A stretch of DNA of 64,000 nucleotides from Bacteroidales bacterium (GTDB lineage: Bacteria; Bacteroidota; Bacteroidia; Bacteroidales; UBA4417). The stretch is taken from contig JADJGZ010000008.1 of the NCBI GenBank assembly GCA_016707785.1, forward strand, positions 62,001 through 126,000. The letters run 5' to 3'. The notes under the pieces are model-generated. The model did no database searches. It saw only the letters and a program-made list of their open reading frames with translations, and had not been told where the DNA came from. Shown one piece after another: positions 1 through 9,826 of this stretch. The stretch's first letter is position 1. Every line of letters begins with the position of its first letter. A program made the translations under genes and the position numbers.

Positions 1-76
1 TACGAAAATCAGGAGATTGGTGTTTTTTAGCAGATTTCCAAGTGTATTTTTTGTGTAATGTTGCCTGGGGAATTTG

Positions 77-1321
77 TTATTCAAACTCCGCTCTCAGGAT
101 TTTCATTACCTCCTTGATGGTTTCTTCTTCCAACTGGCTTCTACGTACAAGCTCGTCAACACTTAGTTCTAATACACTTTTAGCAGTGTCGCATCCAATT
201 GTTTTCAGTTCATCAATGATCCATTGATCAATTTCGTCGCTGAATTCCTGGAGATCGACATCTTCATAATCGAATTCAGTATCGCGATAAACATCAATTT
301 CATACCCTGTAAGTTTTCCGGCAAGTTTAATATTGTGTCCCCCTTTACCTATAGCCAAGGAAACCTGGTCAGGTTTCATGTAAACTTCAGCTCTTTTGGT
401 TTCATCATCAATGTTGATAGAAGAGATTTTTGCAGGACTAAGTGCGCGCTGAATATAGAGTTGGGGGTTTGAAGTAAAGTTAATCACATCAATATTCTCG
501 TTTTTGAGTTCTCTCACAATTCCGTGAATACGTGATCCTTTCATCCCAACGCATGCACCCACAGGGTCAATTCGGTCATCATAAGATTCTACCGCGATTT
601 TGGCTCTTTCTCCTGGAACACGAACTATATTCTTAATGGTTATTAAGCCATCATAAACTTCAGGTACTTCGGCTTCAAGCAGACGTTCCAGAAAGGCAGG
701 AGATGTTCTTGAAAGGATAATAGCGGGGGAGTTCTTTTTCATCTCTACTCGAGCAACAACAGCTTTAATAGAGTCCCCTTTCCTGTAAAAGTCACCAGGG
801 ATCTGCTCTGATTTGGGAAGTGTTAGCTCAAGGTATTCATCATCAAGGACAAGGATTTCATTCTTCCAAACCTGATATACTTCCCCGGTAATTACTTCTC
901 CAATTTTATCTTTATATTTCCTGTAGATATTATCTTTTTCATATTCCTGAACCTTTGAAATAAGATTCTGACGTATAGCCAGGATTTCTCTTCTTCCAAA
1001 GTCAAGCATTTTGATAGGTTCTACCACTTCTTCACCTACTTCGAAATCAGGTTCAATTTTAATCGCCTCTGAATAGGAAATCTGAAGACTTTCATCTTCA
1101 ACAGCATCATCGCCAACTATTTCCCTGTTTCGCCATATTTCGAGGTCACCTTTGTCCACATTGACAATGATATCAATATTTTCATCAGTGCCATATTTCT
1201 TAATCAGCATATGTCTGAAAACATCTTCCAGGATTCTCATGAGGGTTTCACGTTCAATATTCTTGAATTCCTTGAATTCAGTGAATGTTTCAACCAGGTT
1301 AATGTGTTCCATTTCACCCAT
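77..1321 (-). CDS. nusA: transcription termination/antitermination factor NusA
   Basis: NusA binds RNA polymerase and nascent RNA and modulates pausing, termination and antitermination. The 414 residues follow the family order: an N-terminal RNAP-binding domain (about 1-130), an S1 domain (about 140-205), and two KH domains recognisable by GMKGSRIHGIVREL and AIGKGGHNIKLAGKL. The C-terminal tail (about 370-414) looks like one helix-hairpin-helix repeat, so the protein lacks the second C-terminal repeat of E. coli NusA. An in-frame ATG three codons downstream (1312) is an alternative start that matches the MEHINL opening I expect for relatives. It lies 17 bp after rimP on the same strand, the conserved rimP-nusA(-infB) order; infB would lie beyond the left edge. 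Confidence 0.96.
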   Translation of the reverse strand: MGEMEHINLVETFTEFKEFKNIERETLMRILEDVFRHMLIKKYGTDENIDIIVNVDKGDLEIWRNREIVGDDAVEDESLQISYSEAIKIEPDFEVGEEVVEPIKMLDFGRREILAIRQNLISKVQEYEKDNIYRKYKDKIGEVITGEVYQVWKNEILVLDDEYLELTLPKSEQIPGDFYRKGDSIKAVVARVEMKKNSPAIILSRTSPAFLERLLEAEVPEVYDGLITIKNIVRVPGERAKIAVESYDDRIDPVGACVGMKGSRIHGIVRELKNENIDVINFTSNPQLYIQRALSPAKISSINIDDETKRAEVYMKPDQVSLAIGKGGHNIKLAGKLTGYEIDVYRDTEFDYEDVDLQEFSDEIDQWIIDELKTIGCDTAKSVLELSVDELVRRSQLEEETIKEVMKILRAEFE

Positions 1322-1338
1322 GGCAATAAAATTTTTGG

Positions 1339-1785
1339 TTAAAATTTAATGATTTCCTTAGTTTCTTTTGCATCTGCATAAGATATCAGGTGCGTTTGTT
1401 CGGTAATGATTTTTTTAATCTTTGTGCGTTCGATTACTTCAAATCCGGAATCATTTGCTGATTTCAGCTCCCCCGAGATTTTTGTTCCGTCGTTCATTGT
1501 AACAGCTATTTCCCGCCCGATATTCTTGGTATATTGTCTTACAAGTTTGTAAGGGTGATCCAATCCAGATGATGAAACATTGAGTTCAAAATCATCAGTA
1601 TCTCTGTCGAGGTTTGATTCAATATGCCTGCTAAGGCTGATACAATGTTCAATCAAAACAGATGTATCACTGTCGATAAAAACAAGGATACGATTTCCAG
1701 ATTTAATGCTGAGCTCTACCAGGAACCGGTCTGATCCTTCTAAATGTTCTTCTATCAGGCTCCTGATAAATGATTCCTTGATCAT
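1339..1785 (-). CDS. rimP: ribosome maturation factor RimP
   Basis: RimP is a cytoplasmic factor needed for maturation of the 30S ribosomal subunit. At 148 residues it has the usual family length, with the N-terminal alpha/beta domain including the VSSSGLDHPYK segment (family consensus SPGLDRPL) and a C-terminal SH3-like domain containing GTKISGELK. It is the first gene of a unit with nusA 17 bp downstream, which is the standard genomic context and strengthens the call. A candidate Bacteroidota promoter lies about 50 bp upstream. Confidence 0.93.
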   Translation of the reverse strand: MIKESFIRSLIEEHLEGSDRFLVELSIKSGNRILVFIDSDTSVLIEHCISLSRHIESNLDRDTDDFELNVSSSGLDHPYKLVRQYTKNIGREIAVTMNDGTKISGELKSANDSGFEVIERTKIKKIITEQTHLISYADAKETKEIIKF

Positions 1786-1832
1786 GTTAAAAGTAATTGG
1801 TTATTGATCTGATAATCTGTTCGTTTTTGAAA

Positions 1833-1860
1833 CAAAATTAAGAAAAGTTCGGGTAACAAA
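1833..1860 (-). promoter_or_regulatory. candidate Bacteroidota-type promoter of rimP-nusA
   Basis: On the minus strand the -7 box TAATTTTG (1833-1840) matches the Bacteroidota consensus TAnnTTTG exactly. A TTTG at 1857-1860 could be the -33 box, although the 16-bp spacer is shorter than the usual 19-21. The position, about 48 bp upstream of the rimP ATG, fits. Confidence 0.4.
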
Positions 1861-1881
1861 AGAGGGGACTCCTGTCCCCTC
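1861..1881 (-). terminator. hairpin, probable terminator of the tRNA-Gln transcript
   Basis: AGGGGAC (1863-1869) pairs perfectly with GTCCCCT (1874-1880) around a TCCT loop. Read on the minus strand the stem is followed by CTCTTTTGTT, so it could end transcription from the tRNA before the rimP promoter. Confidence 0.4.
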
Positions 1882-2043
1882 AGTATCATAACGTAACCTC
1901 AAACTGTGAGGATACGAGCGTACGAGCACTTCCAACAAAAATGACAGGAATGAAAAAATTTATTCGAGTCATTTCTTTGAATTGCCAGTTATTCTCAGTT
2001 ATCCAATTTGAACAAAGAAAATCACCGAGTAATTCAAAAATTG

Positions 2044-2114
2044 TTGTCCGACCAGGACTCGAACCTAGACCGAGAGAACCAAAATCTCTAGTGCTGCCAT
2101 TACACCATCGGACA
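2044..2114 (-). tRNA. tRNA-Gln (anticodon TTG)
   Basis: The minus strand folds as a tRNA: acceptor stem TGTCCGA (2114-2108) pairs with TCGGACA (2051-2045), the T arm contains GGTTCGAGTCC, and the anticodon stem AGAGA/TCTCT encloses the 7-base loop TTTTGGT, giving anticodon TTG (Gln). The discriminator base is A (2044) and CCA is not encoded. No intron or other tRNA is visible beside it. Confidence 0.93.
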
Positions 2115-2407
2115 ATTCCAATATTCCCAAAAATGGGACTGCAAAATTAGATATTTTTTCGAAAGTGTAAAAGGTTTGACGTAAATAATGATACAAAATT
2201 GAGATTATTCGTCAAAATCAAAGAGTAAGTTGCCTACTGCATTAGCTTTTTACGGCTAATTGAAGCGGAATATTTTCCTTTTTGTTATGAAAAATCATGG
2301 CTAGTTTTCATAAGAAATACTAAAATGAGATACTTAATTAAGTCAGTTAGCATAATTTGGTTAATTTCGTCCCTCAAATCCAGTATTGACCTTTAAAAAA
2401 TCTATTC

Positions 2408-5400
2408 ATGGACAAATTCAGGAAACTGAATAATTTATTTGGATGGCTATCATTTGGTGTTGCAGCCTTTGTATATCTATCTACCATCGAACCTACTGCC
2501 AGTTGGTGGGATTGTGGTGAATATATTTCGACAGCTTTTAAACTCCAGGTAGGTCATCCTCCCGGAGCGCCACTATTCCAGCTCATCGGAAGATTCTTTT
2601 CCCTCTTTGCCTTTGGAGATTTAAGCAAGGTGGCGATGATGGTAAATATTATGTCGGCGTTGAGCAGTGCTTTTACGATTCTTTTTCTATTCTGGACGAT
2701 CACCATGCTAGGATTGAAGTTTGTAAAGGAAAGTGAAATTACTTTAGGAGAATCCATTGCCATTCTTGGAAGCGGACTTGTAGGTTCACTGGCTTACACT
2801 TTCAGCGATTCATTTTGGTTTTCTGCTGTAGAAGGTGAAGTATATGCAATGTCCTCTTTCTTTTCCGCAATTGTTTTTTGGGCAATTCTCAAATGGGAAA
2901 GGGTTCACGATCAGCCGCATTCACTTAAATGGATAATTCTGATTGCCTACCTGGTTGGTTTGTCCATTGGAGTTCACTTACTGAATCTACTTGCCATCCC
3001 TGCCATTGCCCTTGTATTTTACTATAGAAGGTATAGTAAGGTTACCTGGAAAGGTGGATTGATTGCACTCGGTATTTCATTTGTTATATTGGCATTTATC
3101 ATGTTCTGGATCATCCCATGGACAGTTAACCTGGCCGGGAAGTATGAAATAATGTTTGTCAATGAGTTTGGCCTGCCATTCAATTCGGGAACAGTCTTCT
3201 ATTTCATTGTATTGATAGGAGCGATATTGTGGAGTTTGCGATTCACCTATAAGGACACACATTCCATGGTTGATTATATTCTTGGTGTGGTGTTACTCTT
3301 ATTATTGGCGATTTTCTCATGGGTCAGTATTCTGGCATTAGCTGCCCTGGTTGGTGCTTATGCCTTTTACAAAAATGGTTCATCCTCAGTTCAATACAGA
3401 AATCAGCTTCGATCCATTTTCAATACGGCAGTAATCTCCATAGTCTTTATCCTGATTGGATATTCATCTTTTTTCCTGCTTGTAATTCGAGCCAATGCTA
3501 ATACACCTATAAATGAGAATGATCCGAGTGATGCAGTTAGCTTACTTTCATATCTCAATAGGGAGCAGTATGGTACCTGGCCGACTATTTATGGACAATA
3601 TTATGATACTCCCCTTGATGAGCAGAAGCCATATACTGATGGTAATCCAATTTATGTAAGGGATTCAAAAAAAGGTAAGTATATTATTACCGATGATCGG
3701 AAGCGATCAATCCCCAACTATGATTCCCGTTTTGAAATGCTCTTCCCAAGAATGTGGAGTAATCAGAAACAAAGCCACGTCCAGGCATACAAAAGCTGGG
3801 GGAAAGTGAAGGGTGTTCCGATTCAGTATACAAATGATGAGGGCAAGGCTGAAACTCTGTACAAGCCTACTTTCTCTGAGAACTTGAGGTTCTTTTTCAA
3901 TTACCAGGTTGGCCATATGTACATGAGATATTTTATGTGGAACTTCTCTGGCAGGCAAAACGATACAGAAGGCCATGGTGGTATTCGATATGGGAACTGG
4001 ATAAGTGGGATTCCATTTATTGACAATGGCCGTCTAGGTGACCAGTCAAACCTTCCGGAGAGTATGTCAAGCCCTGCAAAGAATAAATTCTTCATGTTGC
4101 CTTTGTTCCTGGGATTATTAGGTTTGTATTTCCATTTCAAGAAACAATATAAGGGTGCTGTAGTAGTCCTGATGCTTTTCTTTATGACAGGAATTGCTAT
4201 TGTTATGTACCTGAATATTACCCCGTATCAGCCCCGTGAAAGGGATTATGCATTTGCCGGGTCCTTCTATGCCTTTGCAATATGGATAGGTTTTGGAGTC
4301 ATGGCGATTTGGGACATGCTGAAAAAAATTAATGAAAAGGTAATCGCTATCGCAGTTACATTGATCTGCCTGGCATTGGTGCCTGGAATTATGGCCAAGG
4401 AAGGCTGGGATGATCATACAAGAGCAAATAAATATTCTGCAAGGGATTTTGCTGTGAACTATCTGGAATCATGCGCTCCTAATGCAATATTGATAACAAA
4501 TGGTGATAATGATACTTTCCCTCTCTGGTATGCCCAGGAAGTTGAAGGAATTCGTACCGATGTCAGGGTTGTAAATTTCATGCTCTCTTCAGGCGACTGG
4601 TATGTGCACCAATTGATGAGAAAGATCTATAAATCTGATCCTCTTCCTTTCACTTTAACCTATGAGCAGTACAACAAGGGAGTGAATGAAGTAGTAGCCT
4701 ACACTCAACAATTAAATGAGCGTGTTGAACTTAAGGATCTCATCCGCTTTATAGCAAGTGAAGATCCTTCTACCAAATATCAGGTAAGCAGTAATAAAAG
4801 CATTGCTATTTTCCCGACGAAAAAAGTTAAAATGACTATTGATTCTGCGAAACTGGTGAGTTCTGGAATTGTACCTTCTTATCTGGCCCATAAAGTATTG
4901 GGTAGTATAGAGTGGGATATTAAATCAAACTATCTCTACAAAAATGACTTGATGTTGTTAGATTTCCTGGCTACTAACCAGTTTGAGAGACCGATCTATT
5001 TTGCAAGTCCCAGTAGTGTTAGCGATGCCGTGGAGGTTGATAAATACTGCTACCAGGAAGGGTTTGTTTACAGATTCCTGCCTGTGCTTCCTGATGACAG
5101 GGATTTCGTTCAGGGATTGGGGAGTGTTAATTCAGAAGCGTCATATGATATCCTGATGAATAAATGTAAATGGGGCAACCTGGCTGATCCAAAAGTTTAT
5201 GTAGACAGGGAGAGTTACAGGAATTCGATGATTCCAAAACAGAATTTTGTCAGGTTAGGTAGAAAGCTAGCTTCCGAAGGGAAGAGCGATTCTGCCATTA
5301 AGATTTGTGATTATGTTCAACAGATTTTTCCTGATAATAAGATTCACTTTGATATCTATATGAGCCAATTTGTTGAGGTTTATTATTTATCTAAAGCTTT

Positions 5401-5620
5401 CGATAAAGGTAATAAACTGTCAAACAGGCTTCTGGATATCTATGAACAGAATGCGGATTATATCGCATCCTTGAATCCTGAATTCAGGGCGAATTATGAA
5501 GAAGACCTTAGCCAGGCATTCGGATTATTCCAGATGTTGAAACAATTGGCAGACGAATACGGTCAAAAATCAATCAGTGACAGGATTGATAAATATCAGA
5601 AATCCAGAACCGGCGGATGA
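2408..5620 (+). CDS. DUF2723 (TMEM260-like) multi-pass membrane glycosyltransferase
   Basis: This 1070-residue protein carries the DUF2723 signature near its N-terminus: PTASWWDCGEYI and VGHPPGAPLFQL (about residues 30-60). About a dozen hydrophobic helices fill residues 10-370 and 560-670, followed by a soluble C-terminal part (about 690-1070). The family is related to protein O-mannosyltransferases, GT-C fold enzymes that transfer sugar from a lipid carrier to exported proteins; the acceptor and sugar here are unknown. Bacteroidota O-glycosylate many exported proteins, so that role is a reasonable inference. It stands alone on the plus strand and ends at a strong hairpin shared with convergent lgt. 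Confidence 0.85.
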   Translation: MDKFRKLNNLFGWLSFGVAAFVYLSTIEPTASWWDCGEYISTAFKLQVGHPPGAPLFQLIGRFFSLFAFGDLSKVAMMVNIMSALSSAFTILFLFWTITMLGLKFVKESEITLGESIAILGSGLVGSLAYTFSDSFWFSAVEGEVYAMSSFFSAIVFWAILKWERVHDQPHSLKWIILIAYLVGLSIGVHLLNLLAIPAIALVFYYRRYSKVTWKGGLIALGISFVILAFIMFWIIPWTVNLAGKYEIMFVNEFGLPFNSGTVFYFIVLIGAILWSLRFTYKDTHSMVDYILGVVLLLLLAIFSWVSILALAALVGAYAFYKNGSSSVQYRNQLRSIFNTAVISIVFILIGYSSFFLLVIRANANTPINENDPSDAVSLLSYLNREQYGTWPTIYGQYYDTPLDEQKPYTDGNPIYVRDSKKGKYIITDDRKRSIPNYDSRFEMLFPRMWSNQKQSHVQAYKSWGKVKGVPIQYTNDEGKAETLYKPTFSENLRFFFNYQVGHMYMRYFMWNFSGRQNDTEGHGGIRYGNWISGIPFIDNGRLGDQSNLPESMSSPAKNKFFMLPLFLGLLGLYFHFKKQYKGAVVVLMLFFMTGIAIVMYLNITPYQPRERDYAFAGSFYAFAIWIGFGVMAIWDMLKKINEKVIAIAVTLICLALVPGIMAKEGWDDHTRANKYSARDFAVNYLESCAPNAILITNGDNDTFPLWYAQEVEGIRTDVRVVNFMLSSGDWYVHQLMRKIYKSDPLPFTLTYEQYNKGVNEVVAYTQQLNERVELKDLIRFIASEDPSTKYQVSSNKSIAIFPTKKVKMTIDSAKLVSSGIVPSYLAHKVLGSIEWDIKSNYLYKNDLMLLDFLATNQFERPIYFASPSSVSDAVEVDKYCYQEGFVYRFLPVLPDDRDFVQGLGSVNSEASYDILMNKCKWGNLADPKVYVDRESYRNSMIPKQNFVRLGRKLASEGKSDSAIKICDYVQQIFPDNKIHFDIYMSQFVEVYYLSKAFDKGNKLSNRLLDIYEQNADYIASLNPEFRANYEEDLSQAFGLFQMLKQLADEYGQKSISDRIDKYQKSRTGG

Positions 5621-5648
5621 GTCGGCATCATTGAATGGACTATAAATC

Positions 5649-5681
5649 AAAAAAGGCTGACAGTTTTGTCAGCCTTTTTTG
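5649..5681 (+). terminator. bidirectional rho-independent terminator
   Basis: AAAAAGGCTGACA is mirrored by TGTCAGCCTTTTT around a short TTT loop. A-tract and T-tract on either side let it serve both the plus-strand DUF2723 gene and the convergent lgt gene. Confidence 0.78.
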
Positions 5682-5703
5682 ATTTGTTGCCAGTTCAACT
5701 AAA

Positions 5704-6489
5704 TCAGTTTAACTTCCTTGTTTTGTATATAATAAATACCCCGGCCAGGATAAATGGAATAGATAACCATTGTCCCATATTGAGTGTCATACTACTTTCA
5801 AAATTCACCTGGGGTTCTTTCATAAACTCCAGTACGAAACGAACGGTAAACAGTGTTACAAGGAAAAAACCGAACATAAAACCTTCTCTTGGTTTACCAG
5901 CATTTTTAAAATAATAATTCAATAAAAACCCGAAGATGGCTAAATAGCAGAGAGCTTCATAAATCTGCGTCGGATGTCTTGGCAATTCTTCCCCAGCTAA
6001 TGAAAAGATGAATCCCCATGGTAAATCTGTCACTTTGCCATAAATTTCACTATTCATCAGATTTCCCATCCTAATAAAGAATCCGGCTAAGGCTACAACC
6101 ACGACTATCCTGTCGAGTGTCCAGAAGTAAGTTTTCTTACTGCTTCTTGCGAAAAAATATAGAGCCAATAATATGCCGATAGCAGCACCATGACTTGCGA
6201 GTCCACCTTCCCAGATTTTAAGAATATCTAAGGGATGTGCAAGGTAATTGGCAGGTTCATAAAATAAAACATGACCAAGCCGTGCTCCAATCACAGTGGA
6301 AACGAGCATATATATGCTCAGTTTATCCAAAAGTGATTCGGGCAAGTTTTCTTTTCTGAAGAAGCGAAGCATAATCACATATCCAATTGCAAATGACATG
6401 GCAAATAACAGCCCATACCATCTTATGCTGAATGAACCTATGGTGAATATCTCCGGTCTGACTGACCAGTTAATAAAGTTGAGTATCAT
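5704..6489 (-). CDS. lgt: prolipoprotein diacylglyceryl transferase
   Basis: Lgt transfers diacylglycerol from phosphatidylglycerol to the lipobox cysteine of prelipoproteins in the inner membrane, the first step of lipoprotein maturation. The 261 residues show seven or so membrane segments, the HGAAIGI motif (about residue 100), the signature RMGNLMNSEIYG with its essential Arg and Asn/Glu, and HPTQIYEA near residue 176. Length and motifs are complete. Several lipoproteins in this window (PstS-like, SusD-like, LptE) would be its substrates. Confidence 0.95.
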   Translation of the reverse strand: MILNFINWSVRPEIFTIGSFSIRWYGLLFAMSFAIGYVIMLRFFRKENLPESLLDKLSIYMLVSTVIGARLGHVLFYEPANYLAHPLDILKIWEGGLASHGAAIGILLALYFFARSSKKTYFWTLDRIVVVVALAGFFIRMGNLMNSEIYGKVTDLPWGFIFSLAGEELPRHPTQIYEALCYLAIFGFLLNYYFKNAGKPREGFMFGFFLVTLFTVRFVLEFMKEPQVNFESSMTLNMGQWLSIPFILAGVFIIYKTRKLN

Positions 6490-6527
6490 GTGAGGTTATT
6501 TGATTGACAAATGTAAATAGAATTCGC

Positions 6528-7622
6528 TCATTTCAGTGAATTCATTAATAAATCAACCTGAGCTTCAAGAAGTGATGCTTCTCTATTTGGAGTAAAGCCT
6601 TTATAGAGAATAGCATTATGTATATCTTCTCTCAGATTCAGTTTATTTTGTGCAACAGATAGAGCTATACCTTGTTGCATGAAAAATTCAGCAAGATATT
6701 CCTGTTCAGTTTGACCAGGGGTTGGTATAAACAATACTTTTCCCCCAAGAACTGCGAGGTCCATGATGCTGGAGTAGCCTGGACGACAGATGATGAGTGC
6801 CGATTTACGGATTAATTGCTCAATTTCCTTAGCTAAAGCAAAGGAAACCATTGTTATTGATCCAAATTTCTTTATTTCTTTCTGACCTTCGCTTTTCCCT
6901 CTGATCAGAATGATATTTCGATCTGTATCCTTTAGCTGATGAAGTATTTTTTGTTCCAGGATGCTTCGTTGTGGCTCCTGACCGGATAAAATCGCCAGAA
7001 TGCTGTCTTTTTCTTTGGGTAGTTTTATGTCAATTGATTTGAACCTGGATAGTGGTCCAATATACACAGCATTCGAGGGTAATCGGACTTTATGAGAGAG
7101 GGCTCCGCTCAGATTTTTGTTTCCATTATAATCTGGTATCCATATCTGATCAAAGGGTTTCATCAGAATCCGGTTAATCAGTAAGAGCACTGATCGCATC
7201 CAGAAAAAACTTTGGGGAACCTGGATCCGGATTTGGTGTGTAATGAGTATACTCTTAACTTTACGGTTGAAAATTCCATATCGGTTATCTGATATGATAA
7301 GGTCAAATTTTTGTAATTTTATAATCTTTGATAATCTATAGTTTTCATATACCAGATAAAATAGAAATGATGGAATCAGCAGAAACATCTTAAGCACCAT
7401 GAAACCTGATTTTGGGTATAGTGGTGAAAATCCTGGAAGATCAATGAATTGATTTTGAGGGAATTCGTTTTTGAGAAGAGCCAGTGCCCTTCCTGATGTT
7501 GCAATGGTAACATTAGAATTGTGGGATAGCAGAAGCCTGATAATCGGGATACACCTTGTTGCATGGCCCAAACCCCAATTCAAAGGGCTAATAAGGATTT
7601 CAGGTTGTTGGGCTTGGTGCAT
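6528..7622 (-). CDS. MurG-like glycosyltransferase (GT28 C-terminal fold)
   Basis: A 364-residue GT-B glycosyltransferase. The N-terminus has the glycine-rich SPLNWGLGHATRC motif typical of this uncharacterised MurG relative, and the C-terminal nucleotide-sugar domain has ICRPGYSSIMDLAVLGGK and PTPGQTEQEYLAEF (about 290-325), comparable to the donor site of MurG. Real murG is normally in the division/cell-wall cluster, which is absent here, and this protein is divergent, so the donor and acceptor cannot be named. It follows lgt with 38 bp between start-side and stop-side ends on the same strand, so co-transcription is possible. Confidence 0.8.
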   Translation of the reverse strand: MHQAQQPEILISPLNWGLGHATRCIPIIRLLLSHNSNVTIATSGRALALLKNEFPQNQFIDLPGFSPLYPKSGFMVLKMFLLIPSFLFYLVYENYRLSKIIKLQKFDLIISDNRYGIFNRKVKSILITHQIRIQVPQSFFWMRSVLLLINRILMKPFDQIWIPDYNGNKNLSGALSHKVRLPSNAVYIGPLSRFKSIDIKLPKEKDSILAILSGQEPQRSILEQKILHQLKDTDRNIILIRGKSEGQKEIKKFGSITMVSFALAKEIEQLIRKSALIICRPGYSSIMDLAVLGGKVLFIPTPGQTEQEYLAEFFMQQGIALSVAQNKLNLREDIHNAILYKGFTPNREASLLEAQVDLLMNSLK

Positions 7623-7710
7623 GAGTTGTTTTGAGCAAATTTAGTATTTATCTCCTTGAGAAAGGATTATATAAATTATTCAACCTATTAATTAAGAATA
7701 TCTCCTTATT

Positions 7711-8808
7711 ATGGATGATTTAATATATAAGATTGCTTTAACATTGATCCCGGGAGTGGGAAATATCAATGGAAAAAACCTGATTGCATATTGTGGTGGT
7801 GTAAAAGCAGTCTTTTGTGAAAAAAGAAGGACATTGCTAAAGATTCCCGGAGTTGGAGAACAAACAGTTAATTCAATTTTAAATTCCCGGGTACTTGATC
7901 GTGCTGAGGAGGAGATTAAATTTCTTACAAAGTATTCCATTCAACCCCTGTTCTACCTTGATGATGCTTATCCATCACGGCTTAAACAATGTAATGACGG
8001 GCCATTGCTCCTGTTTTTCAAGGGAACTGCTGATTTAAATAACTCCAGGGTAATTGCAATGGTTGGAACCAGAAATGGTACTGAATATGGAAGGGAAATG
8101 TGCAGAAAGATCATTGAAGGACTCAGAGATGAGAATGTATTGGTGGTTAGTGGGCTGGCGTATGGTATTGATACATGGTCACATAAATCTGCGATGGATG
8201 TTGGATTAAATACAGTAGCTGTCCTGGGTCACAGCCTGGACAGGATTTATCCATATGCAAATCGTTCTCTGGCTGAAAGGATGATCTCTAATGGAGGATT
8301 GCTTTCGGAGTTTATTAGTGGAACAAAACCAGATAGGGAGAATTTCCCAATGAGGAATCGCATAATAGCGGGGATGGTAGATGCTGTTGTTGTCGTTGAA
8401 GCCGGGGAGAAAGGCGGCGCCCTGATCACTGCCGAAATCGCAAATTCATATGCCAGGGATGTATTTGCAGTGCCTGGTAGGGTGGGAGATTCTCGTTCCA
8501 TAGGATGTAATTATTTAATAAGAAGCCATCAGGCTGCTTTAATAACTTCTGCCGAAGATATAAGGTACATGTTAAATTGGGATAAAATTCATACTTCAGG
8601 AAAGCCTTTGCAAGGTCAATTATTCATTCCGTTAACTGAAGATGAAAACCTGATAGTGAATCTTTTACAGGTTCATGGTGAAACAGATATTGATTCAATC
8701 CTTATGTCTACATCTTTATTACCGTCGCGTGCAGCAATAGCCCTTCTGCATTTGGAATTTGAAAATGTGATCAAATGCCTTCCAGGTAAACTGTATCGGT
8801 TGTTATAA
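7711..8808 (+). CDS. dprA: DNA-processing protein DprA
   Basis: DprA binds incoming single-stranded DNA and loads RecA during natural transformation. The 365 residues contain an N-terminal helix-hairpin-helix segment (LIPGVGNINGKNLIAYCGG and IPGVGEQTVNSIL), the Rossmann-like core with MVGTRNGTEYG, VVSGLAYGIDTWSHKSA, and NFPMRNRIIAGM, and a short winged-helix-like C-terminus (about 300-365). Motifs are complete. It starts a plus-strand group with rsgA and dtd. Confidence 0.94.
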   Translation: MDDLIYKIALTLIPGVGNINGKNLIAYCGGVKAVFCEKRRTLLKIPGVGEQTVNSILNSRVLDRAEEEIKFLTKYSIQPLFYLDDAYPSRLKQCNDGPLLLFFKGTADLNNSRVIAMVGTRNGTEYGREMCRKIIEGLRDENVLVVSGLAYGIDTWSHKSAMDVGLNTVAVLGHSLDRIYPYANRSLAERMISNGGLLSEFISGTKPDRENFPMRNRIIAGMVDAVVVVEAGEKGGALITAEIANSYARDVFAVPGRVGDSRSIGCNYLIRSHQAALITSAEDIRYMLNWDKIHTSGKPLQGQLFIPLTEDENLIVNLLQVHGETDIDSILMSTSLLPSRAAIALLHLEFENVIKCLPGKLYRLL

Positions 8809-8866
8809 TAGTTTTTGAGTATTTTTACCTTTTGATAGGATTTTATGCAAAATAAACCGATAAGTT

Positions 8867-9799
8867 TTGAAAGGCATCGTAATTAAATCAACAGGCAGCT
8901 GGAGTACTGTATTATCAGAAAATAATGAGATTATTGAATGTCGGCTTAAAGGACAATTCAGGATTCATGGCATTCGGACTACAAATCCGGTGGCGGTTGG
9001 TGATCATATTGAATTTGAGTACCCCAGGGAAAATGAGCATGGAATCATTTACGAGATCTATGAGCGGCACAATTACCTTATCAGAAAATCAATAAAGCTT
9101 TCCAAATCTGCACACATCATCGCATCCAATATTGACAGGTTATATGTTATTGCAAGTATTGAGCAACCCCGAACATCTACTGGTTTCATTGATAGGGTTT
9201 TAGTTACTTCTGAGGCTTATCATATCCCTGCAAGTATCGTTTTTAATAAAACAGATCTCTATTCCATAGATTCAACAACCCGTTACAACGAATTGATTGA
9301 ACTCTATGATTCTCTTGGATATGGTACTCATGCTGTATCTGCTATTCAAGGCAATGGGATAGAAGAACTTAGAAATACTCTTAAAGGTAAAGTTAATCTT
9401 TTTACCGGTCATTCGGGTGTTGGTAAGTCAGCCCTTATAAACGCGATTGATCCGTTGCTTAATATAAGGACAGGCCATATTTCCGACTATCACAATAAAG
9501 GCATGCACACCACCACATTTGCCGAAATGCATGTTTTAAGTTCAGGTGGATATATTATTGATACTCCTGGGATCAAGGAATTTGGGCTTGTACATTTCGA
9601 GAGCAAAGAGGTTGCAGAACGATTCCCTGAGTTCAGGGCATTGCTGCCTGAATGTCGTTACCATAACTGCACTCATGTGCATGAGCCCGGTTGCGCTGTA
9701 AAGGAAGCGTTGGCCAAGGGATTAATTAATAAAGGAAGATATTCAAATTACCTTTCTATACTGAATGATGAAAACCTTGATACCGTTGACTTTACCTAG
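8867..9799 (+). CDS. rsgA: ribosome small-subunit-dependent GTPase RsgA
   Basis: RsgA (YjeQ) is a late-acting 30S assembly GTPase. The 310 residues show an N-terminal OB fold (about 1-65), the circularly permuted GTPase with G4 NKTD before G1 GHSGVGKSALINAI and G3 DTPG, and a C-terminal zinc motif CRYHNCTHVHEPGC. The frame is closed by TAA at 8861-8863, so the only possible start giving the conserved KGIVIKSTGSW opening is the TTG at 8867; the upstream ATG at 8845 is in another frame and stops after 13 codons. It lies 58 bp after dprA. Confidence 0.94.
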   Translation: MKGIVIKSTGSWSTVLSENNEIIECRLKGQFRIHGIRTTNPVAVGDHIEFEYPRENEHGIIYEIYERHNYLIRKSIKLSKSAHIIASNIDRLYVIASIEQPRTSTGFIDRVLVTSEAYHIPASIVFNKTDLYSIDSTTRYNELIELYDSLGYGTHAVSAIQGNGIEELRNTLKGKVNLFTGHSGVGKSALINAIDPLLNIRTGHISDYHNKGMHTTTFAEMHVLSSGGYIIDTPGIKEFGLVHFESKEVAERFPEFRALLPECRYHNCTHVHEPGCAVKEALAKGLINKGRYSNYLSILNDENLDTVDFT

Positions 9800-9826
9800 A
9801 ATCTATTTTAATTCGTTGAAAAAAAG

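Noticed and set aside
1..76. Start of infB beyond nusA
   Set aside because: No start codon or coding-like sequence in the first 76 bases; infB is expected outside the window but cannot be shown.
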